A DNA stretch of 64,000 bases from positions 61,387-125,386 of the forward strand of contig JAFRHL010000011.1 of the NCBI GenBank assembly GCA_017433295.1, given 5' to 3'. Shown here in pieces: positions 23,950 through 32,211 of the stretch; position 1 is the stretch's first letter, and every line of letters starts with the position of its first letter. The notes under the pieces were generated by a model. It was not told the DNA's origin. It did not search any database and saw only the letters and a list, made by a program, of their open reading frames with translations. The DNA comes from Eubacterium sp. (lineage in GTDB: Bacteria > Bacillota > Clostridia > Lachnospirales > Lachnospiraceae). Made by a program: the position numbers and the translations under genes.

Positions 23950-25466
23950 AGAGTGTCTCCTTTTATCTTAGTGGGAATCGCTCCCTGCTTGATATGCGCA
24001 TTCCGGATTGTATCCTCCAGCGCCTTATAAAGCTCGTCTGCATCAACCGGCTTTGTAAGGTGTACATTCATGCCGGCTTCTATTGACTGCCTGATGTCGC
24101 TTTCATAGGCGTTCGCCGTGAGAGCCAGGATGGGCACTGTCCCGGCATCCGGCCGGTCAAGCTCCCTGATCCTGCGGGTTGCGGTGAGACCATCCATCAC
24201 AGGCATTCTCAAATCCATTAGAACAGCGTCATAATAATAAGGTGAGGACCGGCTGAACATATCCAGAGCGATCTGACCATTCTCTGCATGTTCGCTTTCC
24301 GCTTCCTGAAGCTCCAGCAGGTCCATTACGATCTCGGCATTTTCCGGTATATCTTCCGCCACCAGGATGCGCCTGCCCGCCAGCGGCTCGCTTCTCTCTT
24401 CTGCCGGAGGCAGATCGTCTGCGGGTACGCCCTGCTTCATGGGTATAGACAGCTTAAAGACAGAACCGGTATTCTTCTCACTGCTGACGGACAGCTTGCC
24501 GTCCATCAGCTCAGCCTTGTTTTTCGCTGCCGCAAGACCCAGTCCGCTGCCTCCATATCGGTTGGTGGTGCTGGCGTCCTCCCTGCTGAACAAATCAAAT
24601 ACTTTGGGTAAAAACTCGGGATCTATTCCCACTCCGGTATCAGAAACTGTGAATTCCAGAATGTCAGTATCCTCTTGACAGGATATCCTGTCAACGGAAA
24701 ATGTTACATCCCCGGGAGCATCCGTAAACTTTACGGCGTTATCAAGAATATTCAGGAGAACCTGTTCTATGAGCATCTCATCACCGATATAATATGGGGA
24801 TACAGAATCCGTGACGAAACTGTGATAGGTCAGTCCCTTTTCAGTACACACTTCTTCAGCGATCACATTCAGCCGGGTCATGAGTTCGTTCAGGGAAAAC
24901 TCTTCCGATTTAGCGGTGAGCTCACCACTTTCCATATAATTAAGATCAAGAATATTATTGATAAGTTCCAGGAGATAAGTACCACTGACCTCTATCTTCA
25001 TCAGCTGATCCCTGACTTCCGGTGACACATCCGGATTCTTCAGGGCCAGCCTGTCAAGACCCAGAATCACGTTCATGGAGGTGCGCATCTCATGGCTCAT
25101 ACTGGCTAAAAAGCTGGTTTTGGCCCTGTTACTCTCCTCGGATGCCATCAGCTTAGCCTCCCGCTGCTCGTGGTCAATGACACGCTGGGTGACGTCGTAA
25201 AGCACTCTGTGCATGATAAATACGAAGATGCTGCCGCCAAACAGGACTCCGCCGATAATAAGATCCGGTTTTCCGAAAATACCGATGATCAGGTATCCCA
25301 TAAGAAAAAAGATCAGTAATACAATGGGAATGTAGAGAATGCTGTTCTCTTTTCCCATACTCTCTCTTCCCCTGATATAGCGGGCAAATCGGATAAAACA
25401 GTAGATATTATATATCATAAGCATACTTCCGAGATAAATCATCCCGTAAATGATCCAGCCTATCAC
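23946..25466 (-). CDS. Membrane hybrid histidine kinase with receiver domain
   Basis: About 506 residues. Several N-terminal membrane segments occupy roughly residues 1-95. The HisKA domain has His125 (SMSHEMRTSMN), then the ATPase domain (NILDNAVKFTD as N box, DTGVGID and GGSGLGLA as G boxes) and a receiver domain with Asp418 (LMDLRMP). There is no periplasmic sensor domain, so the signal is probably membrane-borne or intracellular. I start at GTG 25466 because GGGAGGG ends about 7 nt before it; the frame's GTG at 25481 lies upstream of that site. Next gene overlaps by ATGA. Confidence 0.9.
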   Translation of the reverse strand: MIGWIIYGMIYLGSMLMIYNIYCFIRFARYIRGRESMGKENSILYIPIVLLIFFLMGYLIIGIFGKPDLIIGGVLFGGSIFVFIMHRVLYDVTQRVIDHEQREAKLMASEESNRAKTSFLASMSHEMRTSMNVILGLDRLALKNPDVSPEVRDQLMKIEVSGTYLLELINNILDLNYMESGELTAKSEEFSLNELMTRLNVIAEEVCTEKGLTYHSFVTDSVSPYYIGDEMLIEQVLLNILDNAVKFTDAPGDVTFSVDRISCQEDTDILEFTVSDTGVGIDPEFLPKVFDLFSREDASTTNRYGGSGLGLAAAKNKAELMDGKLSVSSEKNTGSVFKLSIPMKQGVPADDLPPAEERSEPLAGRRILVAEDIPENAEIVMDLLELQEAESEHAENGQIALDMFSRSSPYYYDAVLMDLRMPVMDGLTATRRIRELDRPDAGTVPILALTANAYESDIRQSIEAGMNVHLTKPVDADELYKALEDTIRNAHIKQGAIPTKIKGDTL

Positions 25467-25512
25467 TGTTTTCCCTCCCACAAGTCTTAAATATCTTTCA
25501 AATCAGAATATT

Positions 25513-25563
25513 AAAAAAGCCTGCAATCTCTCACAGGCGTAAACGATTGAATATACGATTATA
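25513..25563 (-). promoter_or_regulatory. Hairpin-T6 leader between proA and the kinase operon
   Basis: On the minus strand a TATAAT (25558-25563) is followed by a GCCTGT/GCAGGC stem with an 8-nt loop (25519-25538) and TTTTTT (25513-25518). The hairpin can be the proA terminator; but because the only promoter-like -10 lies before it, it could be an attenuator for the kinase operon. No good -35 box is visible. Confidence 0.45.
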
Positions 25564-25608
25564 ATATCATATCAATCTTTTATTAGCAACATTATTTTTA
25601 TCCCAAAG

Positions 25609-26904
25609 TCATGCGAAAGAAGACCTGTCCAAATCTTTAAAATGGAATTCGCTCTTACCGGAAGCATAGTCTCCCACGATCTGGCCATGTCCGAAAAGCT
25701 GGTATTTATAGGTGATCAGTCCGGCCAGTCCCACGGGCCCCCTTGCGTGGATCTTTCCTGTGCTGATCCCCACTTCAGCCCCGAAGCCGTAGCGGAAGCC
25801 GTCGGCAAAGCGTGTGGAGCAGTTCCTGTAAACTCCCGCCGAATCCACCATCTGCATAAAAAGCTCCGCATTTTCGTTATTCTCTGTAATAATGCAGTCG
25901 GTATGGTGGGAACCGAAACGGTTAATATGGTCGATGGCTTCTTCGACTCCCCCCACCAGCTTAACGGAAAGAATGAGATCCAGATATTCTGTATTGAATT
26001 CATCCTCCCCCATAATTTCCATAGGCAATATGCCGGCAGCCTCTTTACTGCCCCTGAGTCTGACACCGGCTTCATGGAGCTTTTCTGAAAGGCAGGGAAG
26101 GAGGTTCCGGGCGATATCCCGGTGAACCAGCAGGGTCTCAACGGCGTTGCAGGCTGCCGTATACTGGGTTTTTGCGTCAAGGATGATGGGAACGGCTATT
26201 TCTTTATCGTAATCTTTGTCCACGTATATATGACAGATACCATCGGCATGACCCATTACCGGAATCTTCGTGTGATCCATGATGTAACGGACAAACTGGT
26301 TGGAACCTCTGGGAATGAGCAGGTCTATATCCCTGTCGCAGGCCAGAAGTTCATTGACATCTCCATGGGACTCAGCCTGAAGCATACATCCTTCCGGGAG
26401 ACCGGCGGACAGTACACTGTCATAGATGATCTTAAAGAGAATGCGGTTGGTATGGGCTGTTTCCCTGCCTCCCTTTAAGATTGCACAGTTGCCGCTCTTA
26501 ATACACAGGGAGGATATCTGGACCAGGGCATCCGGACGGGCTTCAAAGATCACTCCGATGACGCCGATGGGACAGGTCTTCTGGTACAGGGTCAGTCCCT
26601 GATCCAGTTCCCTGGCAATCCTGACCTGATTAAGGGGGTCCGCAAGTTCCATGAGCTGATATATTCCCTTTACAACATCATTCAGCTTCCCTTCATCAAA
26701 CTTCAGTCTTTTTTTAACCGCGTCACTGACACCATTTTCATCAGCCATTGCCATATCGATGGCATTCTCCCCAAAAATCTCCTCTTTGTACTTCATCAGA
26801 TTATCGGCAATTGCCCGTAAGGCTGTATTCCTTTCCTCATTGGTGGAGGCCGCCAGCCTGGGAGAAGCCAGCTTCATTTTATGAGCCTGTTCAACAATAT
26901 TCAT
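25609..26904 (-). CDS. proA: Gamma-glutamyl phosphate reductase
   Basis: A 431-residue NADPH-dependent aldehyde dehydrogenase-like enzyme that reduces gamma-glutamyl phosphate in proline synthesis. Catalytic Cys lies in TAACNAVETLLVH; PIGVIGVIFEARPDALVQ and GAEVGISTGKIHARGPVG are typical ProA blocks. AAGGAG lies about 6 nt before the ATG. Its usual partner proB is not adjacent; here proA ends a long operon, 12 bp after a MATE transporter gene. Confidence 0.96.
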   Translation of the reverse strand: MNIVEQAHKMKLASPRLAASTNEERNTALRAIADNLMKYKEEIFGENAIDMAMADENGVSDAVKKRLKFDEGKLNDVVKGIYQLMELADPLNQVRIARELDQGLTLYQKTCPIGVIGVIFEARPDALVQISSLCIKSGNCAILKGGRETAHTNRILFKIIYDSVLSAGLPEGCMLQAESHGDVNELLACDRDIDLLIPRGSNQFVRYIMDHTKIPVMGHADGICHIYVDKDYDKEIAVPIILDAKTQYTAACNAVETLLVHRDIARNLLPCLSEKLHEAGVRLRGSKEAAGILPMEIMGEDEFNTEYLDLILSVKLVGGVEEAIDHINRFGSHHTDCIITENNENAELFMQMVDSAGVYRNCSTRFADGFRYGFGAEVGISTGKIHARGPVGLAGLITYKYQLFGHGQIVGDYASGKSEFHFKDLDRSSFA

Positions 26905-26916
26905 GGAAATCTCCTT

Positions 26917-28305
26917 TCAAGAGTCACTTATGATGGCATCCAGTTTTCTCATGTCTGAAAATTCCGCAGCAGCCATAATGATGGCCACAATGGCTGACAG
27001 CAGATCCGCCAGCATCCCTGTATAGAGGATCCCGTTGATTCCCAGAAACAGGGGCAGGATGATCAGCAGAGGCAGGAAAAATATGATCTGCCTTGTCAGA
27101 GACAGAAAAATTCCTTTCACCGGTTTTCCGATGGAGGTAAAAAAAGTTGATGTGATCGGCTGCAGACAGTTGGCCCAGGTAAAGAACAGAAAAGTCTTAA
27201 AAAACCGTGTTCCAAACTGGAAATACAGGTCTGAACCTTTTCCGAACATGGACAGGATCTGTCCCGGGAAAAACTGGAACATCAAAAATGAGGTCAGGGA
27301 AATACAAAAAGCGCTGGCCAGGGCTAATTTATAAGCCTGCCGTACCCGGTCATATTTCCCGGCACCGTAATTAAAGCTTTCTATGGGCTGGCTCCCCTGG
27401 GCCAGTCCGATAACTATGGAGAAAAAGACCTGGTTGGTCTTCATGACAATCCCGGCGCAGGCAATGGGAATGGATTCCCCATATATTGACAAGGCTCCAT
27501 AGTGTTTTAGTGAATTATTACAGACCACCTGAACCACCATCATGGCAATCTGGTTAAAGAAGGAGGCCATACCGATCCTTGCCACTTCACTTACATAGGA
27601 AAACCGAAGTCTTAAATGGCAGGCCAGCAAAGGCACTGTTTTAAACCTGGTAAGATACCAGATGACCAGGAGTCCGGAAAAGATCTGTCCGATGATGGTG
27701 GCAGCCGCAGCCCCTGCCATTCCCCAGTGAAAAACCAGGACAAAAAGGGCATCCAGAACAGTATTTATGATTGCTCCGGAGAGATTGCAGATCATGGTCA
27801 TGAGAGGGCTGCCGTCAGCCCTGATCAGATGTCCCCCGCCGGTGGTAAGGATCAGGAAAGGAAAACCGATCGATGTGATCCTGACGTAGGTCATGGCATA
27901 GGGCAGCACCTCCCCGGGCGAGCCGAATCCCTTCAGCAAAGGAGCAAGAAACAGCTGGGCTATAATCCCCAGTATCAGCCCGCTGCCAAAAAGGCACACA
28001 GCTGCGTTTCCGATATAGTATGCTGCATTTTCTGTTTCACCCCTCCCCATATGGAGATTAAAGCAGGAGGCTCCGCCGATACCGAAAAGCAAAGCCAGGG
28101 AAATACAGGATGTAGTCAGAGGGAATGCGATATTGGTGGCAGCATTCCCCAGAGTTCCCACCGCCTGTCCTATGAAAAGCTGATCTACAATATTATAAAG
28201 AGCACTGACCAGCATGGCGACGATGCTCGGCAGGGCAAACTTCAGCATAAGACCGGGAACCGGAAGCTCTCCCAGAGGATTTCCCTTATTATTATGTTTT
28301 TTCAT
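26917..28305 (-). CDS. MATE-family multidrug/Na+ antiporter
   Basis: A 462-residue integral membrane protein with about 12 hydrophobic segments. NIVDQLFIGQAVGTLGNAA in the first helices and the internal two-fold repeat mark the MATE family, which exports cationic drugs or metabolites using H+ or Na+ gradients. Substrate not inferable. It follows the cytidylate-kinase-like gene by 16 bp and precedes proA. Confidence 0.92.
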   Translation of the reverse strand: MKKHNNKGNPLGELPVPGLMLKFALPSIVAMLVSALYNIVDQLFIGQAVGTLGNAATNIAFPLTTSCISLALLFGIGGASCFNLHMGRGETENAAYYIGNAAVCLFGSGLILGIIAQLFLAPLLKGFGSPGEVLPYAMTYVRITSIGFPFLILTTGGGHLIRADGSPLMTMICNLSGAIINTVLDALFVLVFHWGMAGAAAATIIGQIFSGLLVIWYLTRFKTVPLLACHLRLRFSYVSEVARIGMASFFNQIAMMVVQVVCNNSLKHYGALSIYGESIPIACAGIVMKTNQVFFSIVIGLAQGSQPIESFNYGAGKYDRVRQAYKLALASAFCISLTSFLMFQFFPGQILSMFGKGSDLYFQFGTRFFKTFLFFTWANCLQPITSTFFTSIGKPVKGIFLSLTRQIIFFLPLLIILPLFLGINGILYTGMLADLLSAIVAIIMAAAEFSDMRKLDAIISDS

Positions 28306-28321
28306 ATCAGTACCCCGAAGA

Positions 28322-28939
28322 TTACCTGGCCTCTTTCAGTTCAACGGCCTTTTTTATCAGTTCCACTGTACCATCGATCCCCAGAGTGCTGCTGTCAATA
28401 CACAGATCATAGCTTCTGGCATCTCCCCATTTTCGGGAGGTATAATAGTTATAGTAGCTGGCTCTCTGCTTATCCATCTGAATGGAATGACTTTTTATCT
28501 TTTCTTCCGGAATACCGTATTCATCGTGGATTCTGTTATGTTTAAATTCAATGGGAGCCTGTATAAAAATATTGAGCAGATCATCCCGGTCCTTTAAAGC
28601 GTAGTCCGCGCATCTGCCGACAATAACGCAGGGCCCCTGGTCTGCCAGCTTTTTAATGGTATCAAAGGCGGCCAGAAATACCTTCTGATTTAAGGGCATC
28701 TCGAAATTCCCGGAATTGTATCCCAGGGAATAGGGATCCATTACCAGGGAATACAGAAAGCTTGAAGTAGGCTTTTCATCATAGCTTTCAAACATTTTCT
28801 CACAGATTCCGCTTTCTTTGGCGGCGATGGTAAGGAGTTTTTTATCATAAAAGGGAATACCAAAGTATTCTGCCAGCTTACGTCCGATCTCTTTTCCTCC
28901 GCTGCCATATTGTCTTCCTATGGTTATGATCGTGTTCAT
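28322..28939 (-). CDS. Cytidylate-kinase-like P-loop protein
   Basis: A 205-residue kinase of the Cytidylate_kin2 type. The N-terminal ITIGRQYGSGGKEIGRKLA is the P-loop, GPCVIVGRCADYAL and RASYYNYYTSRKWGDARSYDL are family signatures. Such proteins resemble CMP kinase but their substrate is unproven. The ATG overlaps the ribF stop by four bases. Confidence 0.88.
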   Translation of the reverse strand: MNTIITIGRQYGSGGKEIGRKLAEYFGIPFYDKKLLTIAAKESGICEKMFESYDEKPTSSFLYSLVMDPYSLGYNSGNFEMPLNQKVFLAAFDTIKKLADQGPCVIVGRCADYALKDRDDLLNIFIQAPIEFKHNRIHDEYGIPEEKIKSHSIQMDKQRASYYNYYTSRKWGDARSYDLCIDSSTLGIDGTVELIKKAVELKEAR

Positions 28940-29862
28940 CTTTTCACTCCTTCCAAATAATGTCTGCCAAAGGAAATATCCTTCTGCATCTGTGCCTTTA
29001 ACAATTCTACAGATTCAAATTTCATCTCAGGACGGCAGTAATGAAGCAGGTCAACTTCTATGATCTCATCATAGATATCCCTGTCAAAGTCAAAAAGATA
29101 GGTTTCCACTCCTTTGATCCGGCTGGTGTCCACGGTGGGTTTTACTCCCACATTGGTAATTCCGCAATAGCAGTCCTCACCGATACTTACCCTGGAAACG
29201 TAGACTCCGTTGGGAGGTATCAGTTTGCCGGGATCTGCCAGCAGATTGGCAGTCGGGATGTTTATCCTGCGCCCCAGGGCATTTCCATGCACTACAGAGC
29301 CGGTGATGGAGTATGGTCTTCCCAGCAGGCTGTTTACTTCCTCCATGGAACCGGTTTCCAGAAGCCGGCGGATCCGGCTGCTGCTGATATCCTCATGGTG
29401 ATCCTGAAGCTTTTCTTTTACGATAAGCTCATACCCCAGAACGCCGGACAGCCGTTCCAGATCTTTCACACTGCCGGACCGTTTCCTGCCGAAGCGGAAA
29501 TCCGTACCCACCACCACGACCCGGGCACCGGCTTTTCCAACCAGGATATTTCTGATGAAATCCTCCGGGGACAAGGCAGCGAACTCCTTTGTAAAAGGAT
29601 ATTCGATGAGTACATCCATACCCATTTTCTCCAGAATGATATGGCGTTCTTCCTTCGTAAAAATCTGCTGGTAGTTCCTGTCTCCGGTCAGGGCAGACCT
29701 GGGGGGTATATTGAAAGTGAATACCACACTTTGAAGATGATTTTTTTTCTGTTGTCTGATCTCATCCAGCAAAAGACAGTGTCCGCGGTGAATCCCCTCA
29801 AACTTTCCCAGGGCAACAGCAGAATCCTTAAGCTGAAAATCATCATTGGTTATATAGTTCAT
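28936..29862 (-). CDS. ribF: Bifunctional riboflavin kinase/FMN adenylyltransferase
   Basis: A 308-residue RibF that makes FMN, then FAD. The N-terminal adenylyltransferase domain has ALGKFEGIHRGH; the C-terminal kinase domain has GRPYSITGSVVHGNALGRRI and PTANL. I start at ATG 29862, 9 nt after AAGG, as in homologues; the frame runs on to 29961 into truB. It lies 19 bp after truB in the long translation operon. Confidence 0.95.
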   Translation of the reverse strand: MNYITNDDFQLKDSAVALGKFEGIHRGHCLLLDEIRQQKKNHLQSVVFTFNIPPRSALTGDRNYQQIFTKEERHIILEKMGMDVLIEYPFTKEFAALSPEDFIRNILVGKAGARVVVVGTDFRFGRKRSGSVKDLERLSGVLGYELIVKEKLQDHHEDISSSRIRRLLETGSMEEVNSLLGRPYSITGSVVHGNALGRRINIPTANLLADPGKLIPPNGVYVSRVSIGEDCYCGITNVGVKPTVDTSRIKGVETYLFDFDRDIYDEIIEVDLLHYCRPEMKFESVELLKAQMQKDISFGRHYLEGVKR

Positions 29863-29881
29863 TTTGTAAAACCTTATGGTG

Positions 29882-30787
29882 TTAAATGTCAAAGAATAAT
29901 TGTAACGGCTCGAGCCGTTTCTTCTTCGGGTTGTTTTTATAGAGACCGATAAAATGTTCATCCCGGTCGTAGACCCGGAATGTCAGGGGGTTAAGATTGT
30001 CCTCAGCTTCTGCAGATGTCATGGAAATGGGGACAGGATTGCCGTTCATAAGAAGACGGCTTCCTTCCTCTCCTACCATAAGCTTTGGGTAATCCCTGAA
30101 AACAGAATCGATCTTTATTATATAGTGATCAAGCCTTCCCTCAGCGAGGGCTTTCTCGACTTCGGAAAGTGTCAGGCTGTTTTCTATATCAAAACCGGCC
30201 ACCCTGCTGCGCACCAGAGAAGCCATACATCCGCCGCAGCCGGCTTTTTCGCCCGCGTCCCGGCAGAGACTCCTGATATAGGTCCCCTTGGAACAGGTAA
30301 CCGAAAAGGATACCTCAGGAAGCCTGATCTCCCTGATGGTTACCCGGCTTATGTGTACATGGCAGGGTTCCCTTTCCACGGTGATCCCTTCCCTGGCAAG
30401 CTCATACAATCTGCGGCCCTGCATTTTCTTGGCGGAATACATGGGAGGAATCTGTTCATAGTCACCTTCAAAGGACTTTAGTATCCTGCGGATCTCCTCC
30501 TCGGAAACCGTGACAGGACTCCTTGAAAGAACAGTTCCTGATGTGTCTTCTGTGTCGGTGGTCCGGCCTAAAAGCAGGACTGCCTCATATGTTTTTTCCC
30601 AGTCACCGATCAGATTGCAAAGCTTTGTGGCCTTTCCAAGGCAGACAGGAAGAACACCGGTGGCGTCGGGGTCAAGAGTACCGGTATGCCCGATCTTTCT
30701 TTGTTTCAGGATCCCCCGCAGCTTTGCCACCACATCATGGGAAGTATATCCAGCTTCCTTCCTGATATTTATAATTCCATTTATCAT
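29882..30787 (-). CDS. truB: tRNA pseudouridine-55 synthase
   Basis: A 301-residue TruB, which makes pseudouridine 55 in the T loop of tRNAs. Catalytic Asp39 lies in GHTGTLDPDATGVLP. IPPMYSAKKMQGRRLYELAREG and SKGTYIRSLCRDAG are conserved blocks. GAAGGA precedes the ATG. It follows nrnA by 6 bp and precedes ribF. Confidence 0.96.
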   Translation of the reverse strand: MINGIINIRKEAGYTSHDVVAKLRGILKQRKIGHTGTLDPDATGVLPVCLGKATKLCNLIGDWEKTYEAVLLLGRTTDTEDTSGTVLSRSPVTVSEEEIRRILKSFEGDYEQIPPMYSAKKMQGRRLYELAREGITVEREPCHVHISRVTIREIRLPEVSFSVTCSKGTYIRSLCRDAGEKAGCGGCMASLVRSRVAGFDIENSLTLSEVEKALAEGRLDHYIIKIDSVFRDYPKLMVGEEGSRLLMNGNPVPISMTSAEAEDNLNPLTFRVYDRDEHFIGLYKNNPKKKRLEPLQLFFDI

Positions 30788-30793
30788 GTATTA

Positions 30794-31813
30794 TTATCCT
30801 TCACGATCCAGATCCAGTTTCTGGGATTCGATCAAAGCGGTGATGCTGTTGATCACGTCTCTGGCTTTTCCGCTCATGGTGCAGCCTGCTGCCTTCTTAT
30901 GGCCGCCCCCTCCGAAATAAAGGGCGATCTTACTTACATCGATCACGCTGTTGGACCGCATGCTCACTTTGTAAACCTGTTCTTCCAATTCATAGAGCAG
31001 CAGGGCGCATTCGACGCCTGCCGTGACCCTGAGCTGGTCAACAATGCCATCAAGATCACTGCTGTCAACACCGTAGAATACCATATCCTTTCTGGAAATC
31101 ACGGAAAAGATCACATAGCCATCCATCACCAGAATACTTTCCAGAAGAGCCCGGCCGAGAATCTGGTTCTGGACATAGGTTTTACGGAAGAAGGTGTCAT
31201 CGATGATCATCTCCTGCCGGATCCCTTTATCCAGAAGCGCTCCGGCCGTCTCCATGGTTTTCCGGGTGGTGTTGCTGTGTCTGAATACACCGGTATCGTG
31301 TACGATACCCAGGTAAAGGGCCTCGGCACAGTCCATGGATATCTTTTTATAATCCATCAGAGAAAAGAGGACTTCACTGGTGGAGGATTCCCCGGGGCGG
31401 ATGAACATAAGATCCCCGAAACCTTTATTGGTGATATGGTGATCAATACATACCTTAAAAGAGGCATTTTCAAAATAATCCCTGGCAAAGCCCAGCCTTT
31501 CCGGTTCCGAACAATCCATACAGAAATACAGATCATAGGAGAATTCCGGAATGCCGGCAGCTTCGGCAGCTTCCTGATGAATGATATCCGGTGCATATTT
31601 AAGAAATGTGTATTTGGGATTGATGGGTTCTAAGTAGACATCCACCGTTTTCTCAGGATAGTTCTCTCTTAAATATGTATATAATCCCAGGCAGGCTCCG
31701 ACACAGTCGCCATCCGGGTTTACGTGCCCGGAGATGGCGATGGTCCCGGCTTCTTTGATCTTTAAAGCCAGTACAGTTAAATCTTTGGATCCGGTGATTT
31801 TATCCATAATCAT
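30794..31813 (-). CDS. nrnA: DHH/DHHA1 phosphoesterase NrnA (oligoribonuclease/pAp phosphatase)
   Basis: A 339-residue DHH protein. Motifs: SGHVNPDGDCVGA (I), FCMDCSEPERLG (II), DHHITNKGFG (III), and GGGGHKKAAG in the C-terminal DHHA1 domain. NrnA trims RNAs of 2-5 nt and dephosphorylates pAp; it also degrades pGpG, the product of EAL enzymes. Its start overlaps the rbfA stop by ATGA. Confidence 0.95.
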   Translation of the reverse strand: MIMDKITGSKDLTVLALKIKEAGTIAISGHVNPDGDCVGACLGLYTYLRENYPEKTVDVYLEPINPKYTFLKYAPDIIHQEAAEAAGIPEFSYDLYFCMDCSEPERLGFARDYFENASFKVCIDHHITNKGFGDLMFIRPGESSTSEVLFSLMDYKKISMDCAEALYLGIVHDTGVFRHSNTTRKTMETAGALLDKGIRQEMIIDDTFFRKTYVQNQILGRALLESILVMDGYVIFSVISRKDMVFYGVDSSDLDGIVDQLRVTAGVECALLLYELEEQVYKVSMRSNSVIDVSKIALYFGGGGHKKAAGCTMSGKARDVINSITALIESQKLDLDREG

Positions 31814-32196
31814 TGCCGGGTTTCCTCACTTTCACGGCGATGCAGATCTGCGTTGATCTCATCAATCTTTTTTGACATGTTGACTCCGTATTCTATGGAC
31901 TGGTCCATAATAAACCGGATATCCGGGGTGTTCCTTAAATTGATGCTTTTTGCCAGCGCCCTCTTGATATAACCATGGGCGCTCTGAAGGCCATCCAGAG
32001 TATCTGCCTGTTCCTCAGGAGTACCCAGAACACTGATATATGCTTTACAGGTTTTCAGATCCGGGGCTACCTGTGCGGATACAACAGATGTCATCGGATG
32101 GATTCTGGGATCCTTGATCTCCCTGGATATGATCCGGCTCAGCTCCTTCTGTACCTCAGAATTGATCCGGATATTTTTTACACTGTTTTTCCTCAT
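31810..32196 (-). CDS. rbfA: 30S ribosome-binding factor A
   Basis: A 128-residue KH-like protein needed for 16S rRNA 5'-end maturation and cold adaptation. Typical stretches: RINSEVQKELSRIISREIKDPRI, TCKAYISVLG and FIMDQSIEYG. AGGAGG precedes the ATG by 5 nt. It lies 15 bp after infB. Confidence 0.96.
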   Translation of the reverse strand: MRKNSVKNIRINSEVQKELSRIISREIKDPRIHPMTSVVSAQVAPDLKTCKAYISVLGTPEEQADTLDGLQSAHGYIKRALAKSINLRNTPDIRFIMDQSIEYGVNMSKKIDEINADLHRRESEETRQ

Positions 32197-32211
32197 ATAT
32201 GCCTCCTGAAA

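Noticed and set aside
28936-29962. FMN riboswitch before ribF
   Set aside because: ribF follows truB by 19 bp within an operon, with no space for the aptamer.
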